Of a stretch of DNA of 64,000 nucleotides, positions 16,590 through 25,835 are shown piece by piece. The notes below the pieces were generated by a model. It saw only the letters and a list, made by a program, of their open reading frames with translations, was not told the DNA's origin and did not search any database. The stretch is from contig NZ_FZNS01000006.1 in the NCBI RefSeq assembly GCF_900188255.1, positions 248,001-312,000 of the forward strand. Reading direction: 5' to 3'. How positions within the stretch are numbered: the first letter of the stretch is position 1; each line of letters starts with the position of its first letter. This stretch comes from Hymenobacter mucosus. Its GTDB lineage: Bacteria > Bacteroidota > Bacteroidia > Cytophagales > Hymenobacteraceae. Both the position numbers and the translations under genes were made by a program.

Positions 16590-18935
16590 TTATATATCCT
16601 GATCTTCCAAGTCATCGAGGTCCACTTGGTTTAGCTTCTGCTCGTAGGGAATGGTGTCGCGCTGGCCACTATTGCCACCGTAGTAGCGGGAGCAGTCAAT
16701 CTCGATGCTGAGCGGCTTCTCCGGCTTCTCAAATGGCCCGCGGTCAATATCAATGCTTTTGTCACCGTACACCTTCCGCATAAACAACCCGTAGATTGGC
16801 AGCGCTAAGCGGGAGCCTTGCCCATAGGACCCCGTGCGAAAGTGTACGCTCCGGTCTTCGCCGCCTACCCACATGCCACACACAAGATTGGGCGTAAGGC
16901 CCATAAACCAGCCATCGGAGTAATTAGAGGTAGTACCCGTTTTCGCCCCCATTTCATAAGGGAAGTTGAAGCCGTTCTTGAGGATGATGCTGGTGCCACC
17001 TTGCTCTTCCGTAGCACCGCGGAGCATGTAGGTCATCAGGTAGGCAGTTTCTTCGCTCAATGCTTCCCGGGTTTGGGGAACAAACTCGCGGAGCACATTG
17101 CCGTTCTTGTCTTCAATGCGCGTTACCATCATGGGCGCCGTCCACACGCCCTTGTGCACAAAGGTGCTGTAGGCCCCCGCCAACTCGTAAATGCTCACGT
17201 CGGAGGAGCCGAAGCCCACGGCGGGCACTGCCTCAATAGGGGAGGTGATACCAAGACGCTTGGCGTAGCTTACAATAGTAGCGGGCTCCAGCTTCTGCAC
17301 TAACCACGCTGTAATGGAGTTCATAGAGCGAGCCAAAGCTTGGCGTAAGGTAAACGAGCGGCCAGAATAGCTCCCTTCAAAGTTTTTAGGCGTGTAAGCC
17401 GGGCGGCCCCGCTCCGCCGGGAAGGTGGTAGGTACGTCGGGGCGGCGGTAGCAGGGAGAATAGCCTTGGTCAATGGCTGCTACGTACACAAAGGGCTTAA
17501 ACGTAGAGCCAGGCTGGCGCTTTCCTTGCTTCACGTGGTCGTACTTGATGTACTTGAAGTTGATGCCACCTACCCACGCTTTCACTTGGCCATTCAAGGG
17601 ATTCATAGCCATGAACCCCGAGTGCAGGATGCGCTTGTAATAGGCCAAAGAATCCATGGGCGACATTAGCACTTCCTTCTCGCCACCCTGCCACGTGAAT
17701 ACCTTCATGCGGTACTTCTTGTTGAGGTAGTACTTGATGGAGTCCTTATTACCCTCAAACCGGTTGTTGAGTGACTTGTATCGCTCCGTGCGCTGAATGC
17801 TAGTATTGAGAAAGTTTGGAATGACGCGGCCATTCTCATCACGCCACGGCTGCTGGCCTTTCCACTGCTGATCAAACCACTTCTGCTGCAGCTTCATGTG
17901 CTCCGCAATAGCAGACTCCGCATACTTCTGCATGCGCGAGTCGATGGTGGTATAAATCTTAAGGCCGTCGGCGTACAGGTCGTGGTCGGTTTCCTTGGCC
18001 CAGGTTCTGAGCATTTTGCTTACCTCCACCCGGAAGTAGGGCGCAATACCTTCGTTCTGATTTTCTACGCTGTAATTCAGTGCAATGGGCTTGAGCGTGT
18101 CGGCGCGCAAGGCAGTAGCATCCAAGTAGCCATACTTGTTCATTTGGCGCAGTACCCAGTTGCGCCGTGCCTTTGAGCGGCCTGGGTTAAACTTGGGGCT
18201 AAAGCGCGAAGGAGCGTTTAGGACGCCAACTAGAGTGGCCGCTTCTTCCACAGTTAGCTGACGAGGCTTTTTATTAAAGAAGGTTTTGGCTGCTGTATTG
18301 ATACCAAAAGCGTTGGAGCCGTAATCGTTGGTGTTCAAATACATTCGCAGGATTTCGCGCTTGGTGTAGCTGCGTTCCAAACGCACCGCCAAAATCCACT
18401 CCTTGGTTTTCGTAACCAGCATGCGCACGCCAGGCACATCATTGAGTACACCGTCGTTCAAGTCGCCGCGAGTCCGGAACAACACCTTGGCTAGCTGCTG
18501 GGTGAGGGTGGAGCCGCCCCCACCGCTTCCGCCGGTAGCCAAGCCTGCAACTACCCGGCCCGTTGCTTTGGGGTCGATGCCGGAGTGCTCCTCAAAACGG
18601 GCATCCTCGGTTGCAATCAGGGCATCTACTAAGTGTTGGGGGAGGTCTTCGTACTCAGCAGGCGTGCGGTTCTCACGGAAATACTTACCCATGAGCACAC
18701 CATCAGCTGAGTAAATCTCCGAAGCTAGTTCACTCCTGGGGTTCTCAAGCGTCTTTAAGTTGGGCATGCGCCCAAACAGGTTCATGAAGTTGACGCTGAC
18801 GGCTAGTACATATAGGATCAGACCAACAATGCCGAGCCCAAAAAGCGCCCACAATGTGCGCGTGAGCCCAGTAAAACGGCCTGCAGAGTTAGACTTACGT
18901 AGAGTAGATTTGTTTTTAGCGGCAGGATAAGCCAT
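16590..18935 (-). CDS. Class A penicillin-binding protein (PBP1A type)
   Basis: A bifunctional peptidoglycan synthase: glycosyltransferase family 51 followed by a transpeptidase, anchored in the inner membrane. The 781-residue protein has one membrane helix (about residues 27-50). The GT51 motifs E-D-A-R-F-E-E-H-S-G and G-G-S-T-L-T-Q-Q-L-A-K are in the first 160 residues. The transpeptidase has the active-site STFK (in QPGSTFKPF), SMN (in ARSMNSITA) and KTGTT. The tail after the KTG box is short and acidic. It lies between uvrC and the SprE-like gene on the same strand. Confidence 0.93.
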   Translation of the reverse strand: MAYPAAKNKSTLRKSNSAGRFTGLTRTLWALFGLGIVGLILYVLAVSVNFMNLFGRMPNLKTLENPRSELASEIYSADGVLMGKYFRENRTPAEYEDLPQHLVDALIATEDARFEEHSGIDPKATGRVVAGLATGGSGGGGSTLTQQLAKVLFRTRGDLNDGVLNDVPGVRMLVTKTKEWILAVRLERSYTKREILRMYLNTNDYGSNAFGINTAAKTFFNKKPRQLTVEEAATLVGVLNAPSRFSPKFNPGRSKARRNWVLRQMNKYGYLDATALRADTLKPIALNYSVENQNEGIAPYFRVEVSKMLRTWAKETDHDLYADGLKIYTTIDSRMQKYAESAIAEHMKLQQKWFDQQWKGQQPWRDENGRVIPNFLNTSIQRTERYKSLNNRFEGNKDSIKYYLNKKYRMKVFTWQGGEKEVLMSPMDSLAYYKRILHSGFMAMNPLNGQVKAWVGGINFKYIKYDHVKQGKRQPGSTFKPFVYVAAIDQGYSPCYRRPDVPTTFPAERGRPAYTPKNFEGSYSGRSFTLRQALARSMNSITAWLVQKLEPATIVSYAKRLGITSPIEAVPAVGFGSSDVSIYELAGAYSTFVHKGVWTAPMMVTRIEDKNGNVLREFVPQTREALSEETAYLMTYMLRGATEEQGGTSIILKNGFNFPYEMGAKTGTTSNYSDGWFMGLTPNLVCGMWVGGEDRSVHFRTGSYGQGSRLALPIYGLFMRKVYGDKSIDIDRGPFEKPEKPLSIEIDCSRYYGGNSGQRDTIPYEQKLNQVDLDDLEDQDI

Positions 18936-19015
18936 TCGTTTGAAGGAAATTTGACCTAGTATTCAGTCTCAGCTTGCAACCTTACCAAGGAGGCTTTCAA
19001 GCTAAGACTTAAATA

Positions 19016-22000
19016 CTAGCGGTAGGTTTGCTGGTAGAAGCGTTGGTACCCCTCTAGGTCTTTGGTTTGCAATAGGAGTGGCAAGTTATCAATACCAATT
19101 ACTAGAGTTTGGTAACCCGCACCTCGTAGCTTACTCACGGGCGACTGAGGGCCCCGCAGTTTCAGCGCGTAACTCTGAGCAACTTTAGCCCCCGCCAGGC
19201 TGCTGATGATTAGCGCATCCTGCGTATCGTTGAGCGGTTGCTGCTGCACCTGCAGGTTATTGGCCTTGAAGAATCTGCTGTTATATATCCCAAGCTGATC
19301 TGGTAAGGTTTGAAGCGAGGCTGCTCCTTTGGGGAACACAAGCACTACCACATGCTGAGCGCTCAGATCCGCTTTATATGCTGTCGATGGCCTTGAGGGT
19401 GCGGTGGGCACCGATGCAGCAGGTGTACTGGTAGCAGGAACGGTAGTAGGAGCAGGTGGCTGAGGAGCAGGTGTACCGGCTACTGGAGCAGGCGCAGGAA
19501 CTGCTGCAACAGGGGCTGGTGTAGCCTCAGCTGGGACTTTTGTTTTGGGAGCTACTGCTGGCTTCTTGCCACGAGCCCGCGCTTGGGCCGCAGCCATGCG
19601 AGCCGCCTTAGCTGGGTCTACCGCCGGGGTAGCAGGTGTACTAGCGCGGGTTGCGGCCGAATCAGTAGCAACCGTTGGTGTAGTAATAGGAGCTGTAGCT
19701 GGAGCAACAGGTGCCGCTGAAGTAGGCGAAGCTGAAGTTGCTGGAGTATTTGCGGGTTTGGTTGTGGGCGTGAGCGCAGGAGTGGAAGCTGGCGCAGTTG
19801 GCGTTTCTTTGTAGTAGATGCGCATTCGGTTCTCTACTTCACCCGGCCGGAACATTGATACAACAGGCTTGTCGGTAGATGCGAGGGTACCAGAAATCTG
19901 GCCTGCTTCGTACTGCTTGTAGGTGTTTATCATTGATACCGCTTGGTTGGCAAGCGGACTTTGTGGGTAGTCTTTGTAGAACTTCTCTACTGCGGCCTTG
20001 GCCGTAGCGGGCGGCTGAGTCCGAATCGTAAGAAGGGTGCTGAGGAACGCGACCCGGTCGTTCAGGTCGTTTTCGGGATACTGCTTTTTAGCCTGCGACA
20101 GTACGGACGATGCCTTTGTAAAGTCTTGCTTTTTATAAAGTGTAAAAGCCGAGTCTACCAAGATGGCTACTTGCGCAGTTGCTACTGAAGTACGCCGCAG
20201 GTATTCTGGGTCGGCCACCAATCGGGCGTAGGACGACGAAGGGAAACGCTGCCGCAACTGCTGGGCATAGCCTTCCGCTTTGCCAGCCTCGTTGCGGTCC
20301 TTATAGAGCAAGTACAGAATGTATAGCGTTTCGGGCGTGTGCTGTCCGTCGGGGAAGCGGGCCAGCAGTTTTTCGTATGTTTCAGCAGCTGGTAGGGGCT
20401 CCCGTAGCTCTTGATTGTAGATGCCTCCTAAGTTGAACAGAGCCTCCTGAATCAGCTCCTGCGAAAGTTTCAGCGAGGGGCTGGTCAAAGGTAAATTCTG
20501 TCGGTACTGAGCTACCAAAGCATTGAGTTGCACTGCTGGGTCCTGGGGCGTTTGCTCCTGGGCACCTGCGCCGGTAGGGTTCACGCTTGTACTTGTATTG
20601 CCAGCAATGCTCACTGGCACGTTGCCGCCTTGCTGCGTGACAGGAGAGTTACTGATTTGGGTAACTATACGCCAGTTGTCTTGCAAGGGCCGGTCACCCC
20701 ATTTGCGGATGAACTCGGTACGTGCCGAGCCCAGTGCGGTTGGATTGTCAAAGTACCACTTATCGCCCGTACTAGCCGCCAAGAAATCATCAGAGTTAAT
20801 GCCGGTTTGTAAGTCGCGGGCATTATTGACACCTAGTTGTGTTTGGCGCCCACGCTGCTCTAAGCTTGCCTGTTGCGCAGCTAGCGCCTCATTTTTACGT
20901 CGCTGCTCATCAAGTTCCGCCTGGGCATAGGCCGTCAATCGAGTGCGAAGAGTTGCAGTATCCAAGCGAGTGAGTGCCTGTAGACTATCCTGCGTTTCGA
21001 TGACGGTCAACTGCCGAGCAAAATCCTTAAGAATAGCTGCTCGCTCAGAAATAGCCGCGTACTCTGGCAACTCCTGCGGTAGGTTTTGCACCGTGCTGTC
21101 ATAATAGGCAGCAGCTAGGCGGTACTTCTGTAGGTTCTCGTAATAAATACGGCCGCTCAGCAAGTACGTATATGATTTCTGTGCTCGGTTAGTGGTCGTA
21201 GTCCGTGCCGACCGTTGCAACAGGGCTAGGGCTTCCGGGTAGCGTTGCTGACGGTACTCCAGCCGCGCCATCTCATAGTATATCTTGTCGCGGTATTCTT
21301 TATTCTTGGTGTCCTTCAGCAGTTTGGCGAAGTACTTATCCAAGCGGGTCCGGTCTGTTTGGTTCAGGTCGGATACCTGGCCTAGCATCAGCTTCGCAAA
21401 GAAATCCAGCTCATAAGGTGGGTTCTTCTTAAGAATATGGTTTAGCTCGGCGTAGGCTTTCTTGTCCTGGCCCTGTGCTTGATATAGTTGTGCCAAAATG
21501 TAGCGGGTGCGCGACTGTTCATTTTTTGGCGTAACCAGCGGTACCGCTTTTTCCAGTTGCTCAATGGCTTTGGCTTGCTCACCCACCCGCAGGAAGTATT
21601 CTGCCCGCGTCAGAAACAGTTCTCGTGCGTTTAGCGGAGTACCCTGTTCCTTGTCAAGCAAGTCGGAAACAGCCCCGGCGCTTTCCAGCTCTTTTGTAGC
21701 TAAGAATGTGCGCATCAGCCAAATCAGTGCCTCATGCCGGGCGTTGGGGTCTTTGCTCGTTGTGTTGACGTACTTAAAAGTCTTGGCAGCATCTTCGTAT
21801 TCGGCCTTGTAGTAGCGCGCTTTGCCAACCAAGATGTAGGAATCATCAGTCCAGTCGGACCCCGGACGGTGCTGAATAGGCAAAGATGCTTTTTTGATGA
21901 TGTCCTCCATATCAGCTGAAATCCGCTTGACAGTGGCATCATCTACCGTTGGAAACAAGGGTAGCACCCGATTATAGTCGTTTACACGGGCTGCGTAGAG

Positions 22001-22186
22001 CGTAACTTCTGTAGCACGCATCTTCTCGCGGGCCAGGAAATACGCATTATCACGGGCTACTACGTTATCGTAGGTGTGTCCTACCAAGGAGCCACGCTCC
22101 GCAGAGCAGCCCACTACTCCGGCTACGAGCAGCAGTGCAGCTGCGGGAGCAGATAGCAGACGAGATAAGGAGAGGATTGACTTCAA
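19016..22186 (-). CDS. SprE/PorW-like TPR lipoprotein of type IX secretion
   Basis: A 1056-residue tetratricopeptide-repeat lipoprotein resembling SprE of Flavobacterium johnsoniae and PorW of P. gingivalis, which are needed for type IX secretion and gliding. I start it at TTG 22186 because this gives a standard lipoprotein leader (MKSILSLS..., lipobox GVVGC, cysteine near residue 27). GTG 22255 would add 23 residues and spoil the leader. The N-terminal part has the family phrases Y-N-R-V-L-P-L-F-P, I-I-K-K-A-S-L-P-I and DDSYILVGKARYYK, followed by many TPR units. Between about residues 795 and 935 is a long Ala/Pro/Thr-rich linker before a conserved C-terminal domain (VVVLVFPKG, YNSRFFK, LIIS). 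Most SprE homologues are shorter; the linker accounts for much of the extra length. Confidence 0.8.
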   Translation of the reverse strand: MKSILSLSRLLSAPAAALLLVAGVVGCSAERGSLVGHTYDNVVARDNAYFLAREKMRATEVTLYAARVNDYNRVLPLFPTVDDATVKRISADMEDIIKKASLPIQHRPGSDWTDDSYILVGKARYYKAEYEDAAKTFKYVNTTSKDPNARHEALIWLMRTFLATKELESAGAVSDLLDKEQGTPLNARELFLTRAEYFLRVGEQAKAIEQLEKAVPLVTPKNEQSRTRYILAQLYQAQGQDKKAYAELNHILKKNPPYELDFFAKLMLGQVSDLNQTDRTRLDKYFAKLLKDTKNKEYRDKIYYEMARLEYRQQRYPEALALLQRSARTTTTNRAQKSYTYLLSGRIYYENLQKYRLAAAYYDSTVQNLPQELPEYAAISERAAILKDFARQLTVIETQDSLQALTRLDTATLRTRLTAYAQAELDEQRRKNEALAAQQASLEQRGRQTQLGVNNARDLQTGINSDDFLAASTGDKWYFDNPTALGSARTEFIRKWGDRPLQDNWRIVTQISNSPVTQQGGNVPVSIAGNTSTSVNPTGAGAQEQTPQDPAVQLNALVAQYRQNLPLTSPSLKLSQELIQEALFNLGGIYNQELREPLPAAETYEKLLARFPDGQHTPETLYILYLLYKDRNEAGKAEGYAQQLRQRFPSSSYARLVADPEYLRRTSVATAQVAILVDSAFTLYKKQDFTKASSVLSQAKKQYPENDLNDRVAFLSTLLTIRTQPPATAKAAVEKFYKDYPQSPLANQAVSMINTYKQYEAGQISGTLASTDKPVVSMFRPGEVENRMRIYYKETPTAPASTPALTPTTKPANTPATSASPTSAAPVAPATAPITTPTVATDSAATRASTPATPAVDPAKAARMAAAQARARGKKPAVAPKTKVPAEATPAPVAAVPAPAPVAGTPAPQPPAPTTVPATSTPAASVPTAPSRPSTAYKADLSAQHVVVLVFPKGAASLQTLPDQLGIYNSRFFKANNLQVQQQPLNDTQDALIISSLAGAKVAQSYALKLRGPQSPVSKLRGAGYQTLVIGIDNLPLLLQTKDLEGYQRFYQQTYR

Positions 22187-22378
22187 AACGGCAGGGCCTA
22201 AGGCTAGATAGTGGGTAGAAAACGCGGTTGCTCTCCCAATTCGTTCGGGTACCACTCTGTTTCAACGTAGCACTTCCGGTAAAATTACGGCTTTAATCTT
22301 CGCGAAGCGAGAAGGGTGATTTAGGAGTCCGCCCCGATACTTTCTGCCGTATGCCCTAACTTCCCCGAAGCGGCTGCG

Positions 22379-22386
22379 TAGTTTTG
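22379..22386 (+). promoter_or_regulatory. Possible -7 element for the ATP synthase operon
   Basis: TAGTTTTG (22379-22386) matches TAnnTTTG and lies 24 bases before the first gene of the operon. A convincing TTG at -33 is absent. A ten-base palindrome CTTCGCGAAG is nearby, around 22300. The position fits an operon promoter, but the call rests on the -7 box alone. Confidence 0.4.
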
Positions 22387-22409
22387 CGTCCCGTCTCTGT
22401 TCGTTTCCT

Positions 22410-22655
22410 ATGGCTACTGATACGCCTCCTCACCCTACGCCAGACCCCGACAACACTGACCGGCTGCGTAGCTTCGCTCGCTACTCTGGTATCGGTATCC
22501 AAATGCTAGCCACCATTGGGCTAAGCACGTGGGCTGGTTATTGGCTAGATGGGCATTACCAGACCAAGACGCCGTGGTTCACGCTGGGGCTAATGCTGTT
22601 GGGGTTGTTTGCCGCTTTATACAATGTTATTCGTTCGGTCACGAAAGGAAGCTAA
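22410..22655 (+). CDS. AtpZ/AtpI-like ATP synthase assembly protein
   Basis: An 81-residue inner-membrane protein with two hydrophobic segments (about residues 31-48 and 55-74) and the G-x-x-x-D-x-x-x-x-x-x-x-P pattern (GYWLDGHYQTKTPW) typical of the AtpZ/AtpI family. These small proteins sit at the head of F-type ATP synthase operons. They are linked to assembly of the c-ring or magnesium/calcium supply; the precise role here is inferred from the family. It is the first gene of the atp operon. Confidence 0.8.
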   Translation: MATDTPPHPTPDPDNTDRLRSFARYSGIGIQMLATIGLSTWAGYWLDGHYQTKTPWFTLGLMLLGLFAALYNVIRSVTKGS

Positions 22656-22703
22656 TAGAAGTGCCTCACCCCATCCCCACCGATTCTATACCATAGGCTG
22701 CCT

Positions 22704-23111
22704 GTGAAGAAATTTCTCCGTTCCTATTTACTCTTCTGCTTGCTTGTGGGCTTTGTGCTGTACGCATTATATAGTCAGTTCGGACCCCGCATCGTTCACC
22801 CCTTCACCCTCTACACGTTCGCCTTCTTCACGGTCTTGACCTTTGTCACCTACCGGGTCACCGCGCGTATTGTGCAGGCCAACGCAGATAATTTCATGGT
22901 TGCCTACTTTGGGTCCATGATTATTCGGCTGCTTTTATCACTCGTATTAGTGCTGATATACCTTTTCCGGGGTGGTGGAAAGGAAGGTGATGCCCGGTGG
23001 GCGTTTCTGGGAAGCTTCTTCGTGTTGTATTTTCTCTTTGCTGGGTTTGAAGTCTGGAGCGTTCTGAGTAACTTGCGCCCGTTTTCAAAACCGGGGGAAA
23101 ATGCAAAATGA
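22704..23111 (+). CDS. AtpI-like membrane protein in the ATP synthase operon (GTG start)
   Basis: A 135-residue membrane protein with about four hydrophobic segments (roughly residues 5-25, 33-55, 65-88, 98-118). It has no obvious enzymatic motif. Its place between the AtpZ-like gene and atpB, 48 bases after the former and 33 before the latter, is the usual place of AtpI, and the size and four-helix layout fit. Sequence similarity in this family is weak, so the assignment is mostly contextual. The start is GTG at 22704. Confidence 0.65.
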   Translation: MKKFLRSYLLFCLLVGFVLYALYSQFGPRIVHPFTLYTFAFFTVLTFVTYRVTARIVQANADNFMVAYFGSMIIRLLLSLVLVLIYLFRGGGKEGDARWAFLGSFFVLYFLFAGFEVWSVLSNLRPFSKPGENAK

Positions 23112-23144
23112 AGATTTTGTGAAATCCACCCCAAATCCCTCTGA

Positions 23145-24203
23145 ATGAAGCGCTTACTTTTAGCTCTCTTCTGTTTATTATCGTTCTCTGTCTACGCTAA
23201 CGAGCCGACGGCTACGACTGCAGAAGCCACCGACAAGGAGGAGTTCAGCCCCGGTGAGATGATTCTACACCACATCGGTGATTCTCACGAGTGGCACTGG
23301 TTCTCTACCGACAACAGTCACTTCACCACGTACCTGCCGGTTATTGCGTTCCGTCCAGGCCAGGGGCTGTCCGTATTTTCGTCTCGCAACTTGGCCGAAG
23401 GCAAGGTGTACGACGGCTTTAAGCTGGAGCACGAGCATCTCGTGTCAGAAGACGGTAGCAAGGTATACGATTTTTCAATCACCAAAAATGTCGCTTCGCT
23501 GATGCTGAGTGCCATTCTGTTGGTGGCCGTGTTCACGGCAGTAGCCCGTGGCTATGCCAAGCGTGGAAGCGGTGCCCCTCGCGGTATTCAGTCTTTCTTC
23601 GAGCCAATCATCGTCTTTATCCGCGACGAAGTAGCTAAGAAGTCTATTGGCCCTAAGTATGAGCGCTACATGCCATACTTGCTCACCGTTTTCTTCTTCA
23701 TCTGGTTCAACAACCTGATGGGATTACTGCCTGGTAGCGCTAACCTCACTGGCAACATTTCCGTGACGTTGACGCTGGCATTGCTGACACTGCTTATCAC
23801 GCTGTTCAGCTCTAATAAGAACTACTGGCATCACATCTTCGCTACGCCAGGTGTGCCGAAGGCCCTGCTTCCAATTATGATTCCGGTTGAAGTTATCGGC
23901 ATCATTGTGAAGCCCTTCTCTCTGATGGTTCGTTTGTTTGCCAACATTACGGCTGGCCACATTGTAACGCTGAGCTTCATTTCGCTCATCTTTATCTTCC
24001 GCAATTTGGGCGTAGCTCCAGTTTCTCTGGCGTTTGGTTTGTTTATCAACACTCTAGAGCTGATGGTGGCCATCCTTCAGGCCTATATCTTCACCCTGCT
24101 GACGGCCATGTATATTGGCGGCGCAGTGGAAGAGCACCACGATGCCGATTTCCAAATGGGCGGTGGCGACGGTGCCGAGCCAGCACACGCGCACGGTCAC
24201 TAA
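23145..24203 (+). CDS. atpB: ATP synthase F0 subunit a
   Basis: Subunit a forms the two half-channels that bring protons to the c-ring. The 352-residue protein starts with a signal peptide (about residues 1-18) and an extra periplasmic region to residue 112. This extension is common in Bacteroidota and absent in E. coli. Five or six membrane helices follow. The essential arginine is R263 in M-V-R-L-F-A-N-I-T-A-G, with the downstream helix N-T-L-E-L-M-V-A-I-L-Q-A-Y-I-F-T-L-L carrying the usual Glu and Gln. The C-terminal tail is His/Asp/Gly-rich. Confidence 0.95.
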   Translation: MKRLLLALFCLLSFSVYANEPTATTAEATDKEEFSPGEMILHHIGDSHEWHWFSTDNSHFTTYLPVIAFRPGQGLSVFSSRNLAEGKVYDGFKLEHEHLVSEDGSKVYDFSITKNVASLMLSAILLVAVFTAVARGYAKRGSGAPRGIQSFFEPIIVFIRDEVAKKSIGPKYERYMPYLLTVFFFIWFNNLMGLLPGSANLTGNISVTLTLALLTLLITLFSSNKNYWHHIFATPGVPKALLPIMIPVEVIGIIVKPFSLMVRLFANITAGHIVTLSFISLIFIFRNLGVAPVSLAFGLFINTLELMVAILQAYIFTLLTAMYIGGAVEEHHDADFQMGGGDGAEPAHAHGH

Positions 24204-24256
24204 GTTTTCTCACCCCCTGATTTTTTTGTTTTTCACTCCCCACAAACTTCTTTTTT

Positions 24257-24517
24257 ATGCTTCTTTCTCTGTTGTTGCAGGCCATTACTAATTCTGCTGG
24301 TCTGGCCGTATTCGGTGCTGCTATTGGTGCTGGTCTGGTTGCTCTAGGTGCCGGTCTGGGCATTGGTCGTATCGGTGGTCAGGCTATGGAGGCCATTGGT
24401 CGTCAGCCGGAGGCTTCGGGCAAAATCCAAACCGCTATGCTGATTGTGGCCGCTCTGATCGAAGGTCTGGCCCTGTTCGCAGTAGTAGTCTGCCTGCTGA
24501 TTTCCTTCAATCTCTAG
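24257..24517 (+). CDS. atpE: ATP synthase F0 subunit c
   Basis: The c-ring subunit: an 86-residue two-helix hairpin. The Gly/Ala-rich first helix (GAAIGAGLVALGAGLGIG) is followed by the polar loop G-R-Q-P-E and a second helix with the ion-carrying glutamate E69 (AALIEGLALF). The residue after that glutamate is glycine rather than the serine seen in sodium-binding rings, so proton coupling is more likely. That is inference from motif rules. A GC-rich hairpin follows in the 169-base gap before atpF. Confidence 0.95.
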   Translation: MLLSLLLQAITNSAGLAVFGAAIGAGLVALGAGLGIGRIGGQAMEAIGRQPEASGKIQTAMLIVAALIEGLALFAVVVCLLISFNL

Positions 24518-24537
24518 GGATAGAGGTAGTACATAAG

Positions 24538-24581
24538 CAGCCCGCTGCGCGCGTCGCCTCAGCGCACGGCGTAGCGGGCTG
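24538..24581 (+). other. Hairpin between atpE and atpF
   Basis: CAGCCCGCT (24538-24546) pairs with AGCGGGCTG (24573-24581), enclosing a GC-rich middle that can pair further. It is followed by the interrupted T-tract GTCTTGGCTTTTC. It may be a partial terminator or transcript-stability element placed after the gene for the most abundant subunit. Confidence 0.5.
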
Positions 24582-24686
24582 TCTTGGCTTTTCTGGTTCC
24601 AAGCTGTCGGGTATACACAGGCGGAACTTCCGCTTACTGCCCAGCCGTTACGGGGGCCTATTCCTCACTACCTACTTGTTTCTACA

Positions 24687-25181
24687 ATGGGAATTGTAAC
24701 GCCCGAATTTGGTCTGATATTCTGGCAATTGGTGATTTTCGGCATTGTGTTGCTCTTGCTGCGCACGTTTGCCTGGAAACCAATTCTCAGCTCGCTGAAA
24801 GAGCGGGAAAGCTCCATTGAAGGTGCGCTGCGCATGGCCGATCAGGCCAAGCTAGAAATGCAGCAGCTGAAAGCAGGTAACGAAAAGTTGCTGGCTGAAG
24901 CTCGCATGGAGCGCGACCGGATTCTTAAAGAAGCTTCTGATGTTTCTAACCAGCTCATTGAGCAGGCCAAGAACAAAGCTATCGAAGAAGGCAACCGCCT
25001 GACGCTGCAAGCTCGTGAAGCTATTCAGAACGAGAAAAATGCCGCTCTGGCCGAGGTGAAAAACACCGCCGCCAAGCTCTCCATCGATATTGCTGAGCGC
25101 ATCTTGCGTCGTCAATTAACTGATGAGCCTGCTCAACAGCAACTCGTGGACTCGTACCTGAAGGAAGTAAAATTGAATTAG
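24687..25181 (+). CDS. atpF: ATP synthase F0 subunit b
   Basis: The peripheral stalk subunit: one N-terminal membrane helix (about residues 6-27, FGLIFWQLVIFGIVLLLLRTFAW) followed by a long, highly charged coiled coil (about residues 35-150) that reaches F1. The length of 164 residues is normal. The start ATG at 24687 gives the typical M-G-I-V-T-P-E-F-G-L opening of Bacteroidota subunits. There is a single b gene in the operon. Confidence 0.95.
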   Translation: MGIVTPEFGLIFWQLVIFGIVLLLLRTFAWKPILSSLKERESSIEGALRMADQAKLEMQQLKAGNEKLLAEARMERDRILKEASDVSNQLIEQAKNKAIEEGNRLTLQAREAIQNEKNAALAEVKNTAAKLSIDIAERILRRQLTDEPAQQQLVDSYLKEVKLN

Positions 25182-25269
25182 TAGTGAGTATCGGTACTGA
25201 GCAGTAGGCTGCGGCCGAACCGAGCACACTGTCTCCTTACTTACTACCAACTACTCAATACTAAAATCA

Positions 25270-25830
25270 ATGTCTGAACTACGAGTTGCTGCCCGCTACG
25301 CCAAGTCCTTACTGGATTTGGCAGAGGAGCGTGGGACGCTGGAGCAAGTGAAGGAGGATATGGACCTATTCAACAAAACGTTGGATGAGAACCGTGACCT
25401 ACGCTTGTTGCTGCGTAATCCCATCGTGAAGCACGACAAGAAGCTGGCTATTTTGCGCGCCGTGTTTGGGGGCAAGGTAACGGACCTCACCGAGAAGTTC
25501 TTTACTATCATTACCCAAAAGAACCGCGAAAGCGCGCTTGAATTCATCGGTTCAGAATTTCTGGACCAGTATAACCGCCTACGCGGCGTGCAATCAGCCG
25601 AAGTAACTACGGCGGTGCCGCTTAATGCCGTAACTCGCCTGCAGGTGGTGCAACTGGTGCGCCAGCAAACCGGCCAGCAGCAAGTTACGCTGTCCGAGAA
25701 AGTAGATCCTTCGCTGATTGGTGGCTTCGTGCTGCGCGTCGGCGACCGACTTATCGACGACTCGGTTAGCTTCCGGTTGCGCAAGCTGCGCACCGAATTC
25801 TCGAAGAACCCCTACCAATCTCAACTATAA
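25270..25830 (+). CDS. atpH: ATP synthase F1 subunit delta
   Basis: The delta (OSCP-like) subunit links the b stalk to the top of F1. The 186-residue protein begins with the family phrase R-V-A-A-R-Y-A-K-S-L-L-D-L-A and ends with the conserved G-G-F-V-L-R-V-G-D-R-L-I-D-D-S-V segment near residues 151-166. The stop is five bases before atpA, so the two are translated from one message. Confidence 0.94.
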   Translation: MSELRVAARYAKSLLDLAEERGTLEQVKEDMDLFNKTLDENRDLRLLLRNPIVKHDKKLAILRAVFGGKVTDLTEKFFTIITQKNRESALEFIGSEFLDQYNRLRGVQSAEVTTAVPLNAVTRLQVVQLVRQQTGQQQVTLSEKVDPSLIGGFVLRVGDRLIDDSVSFRLRKLRTEFSKNPYQSQL

Positions 25831-25835
25831 GCATC

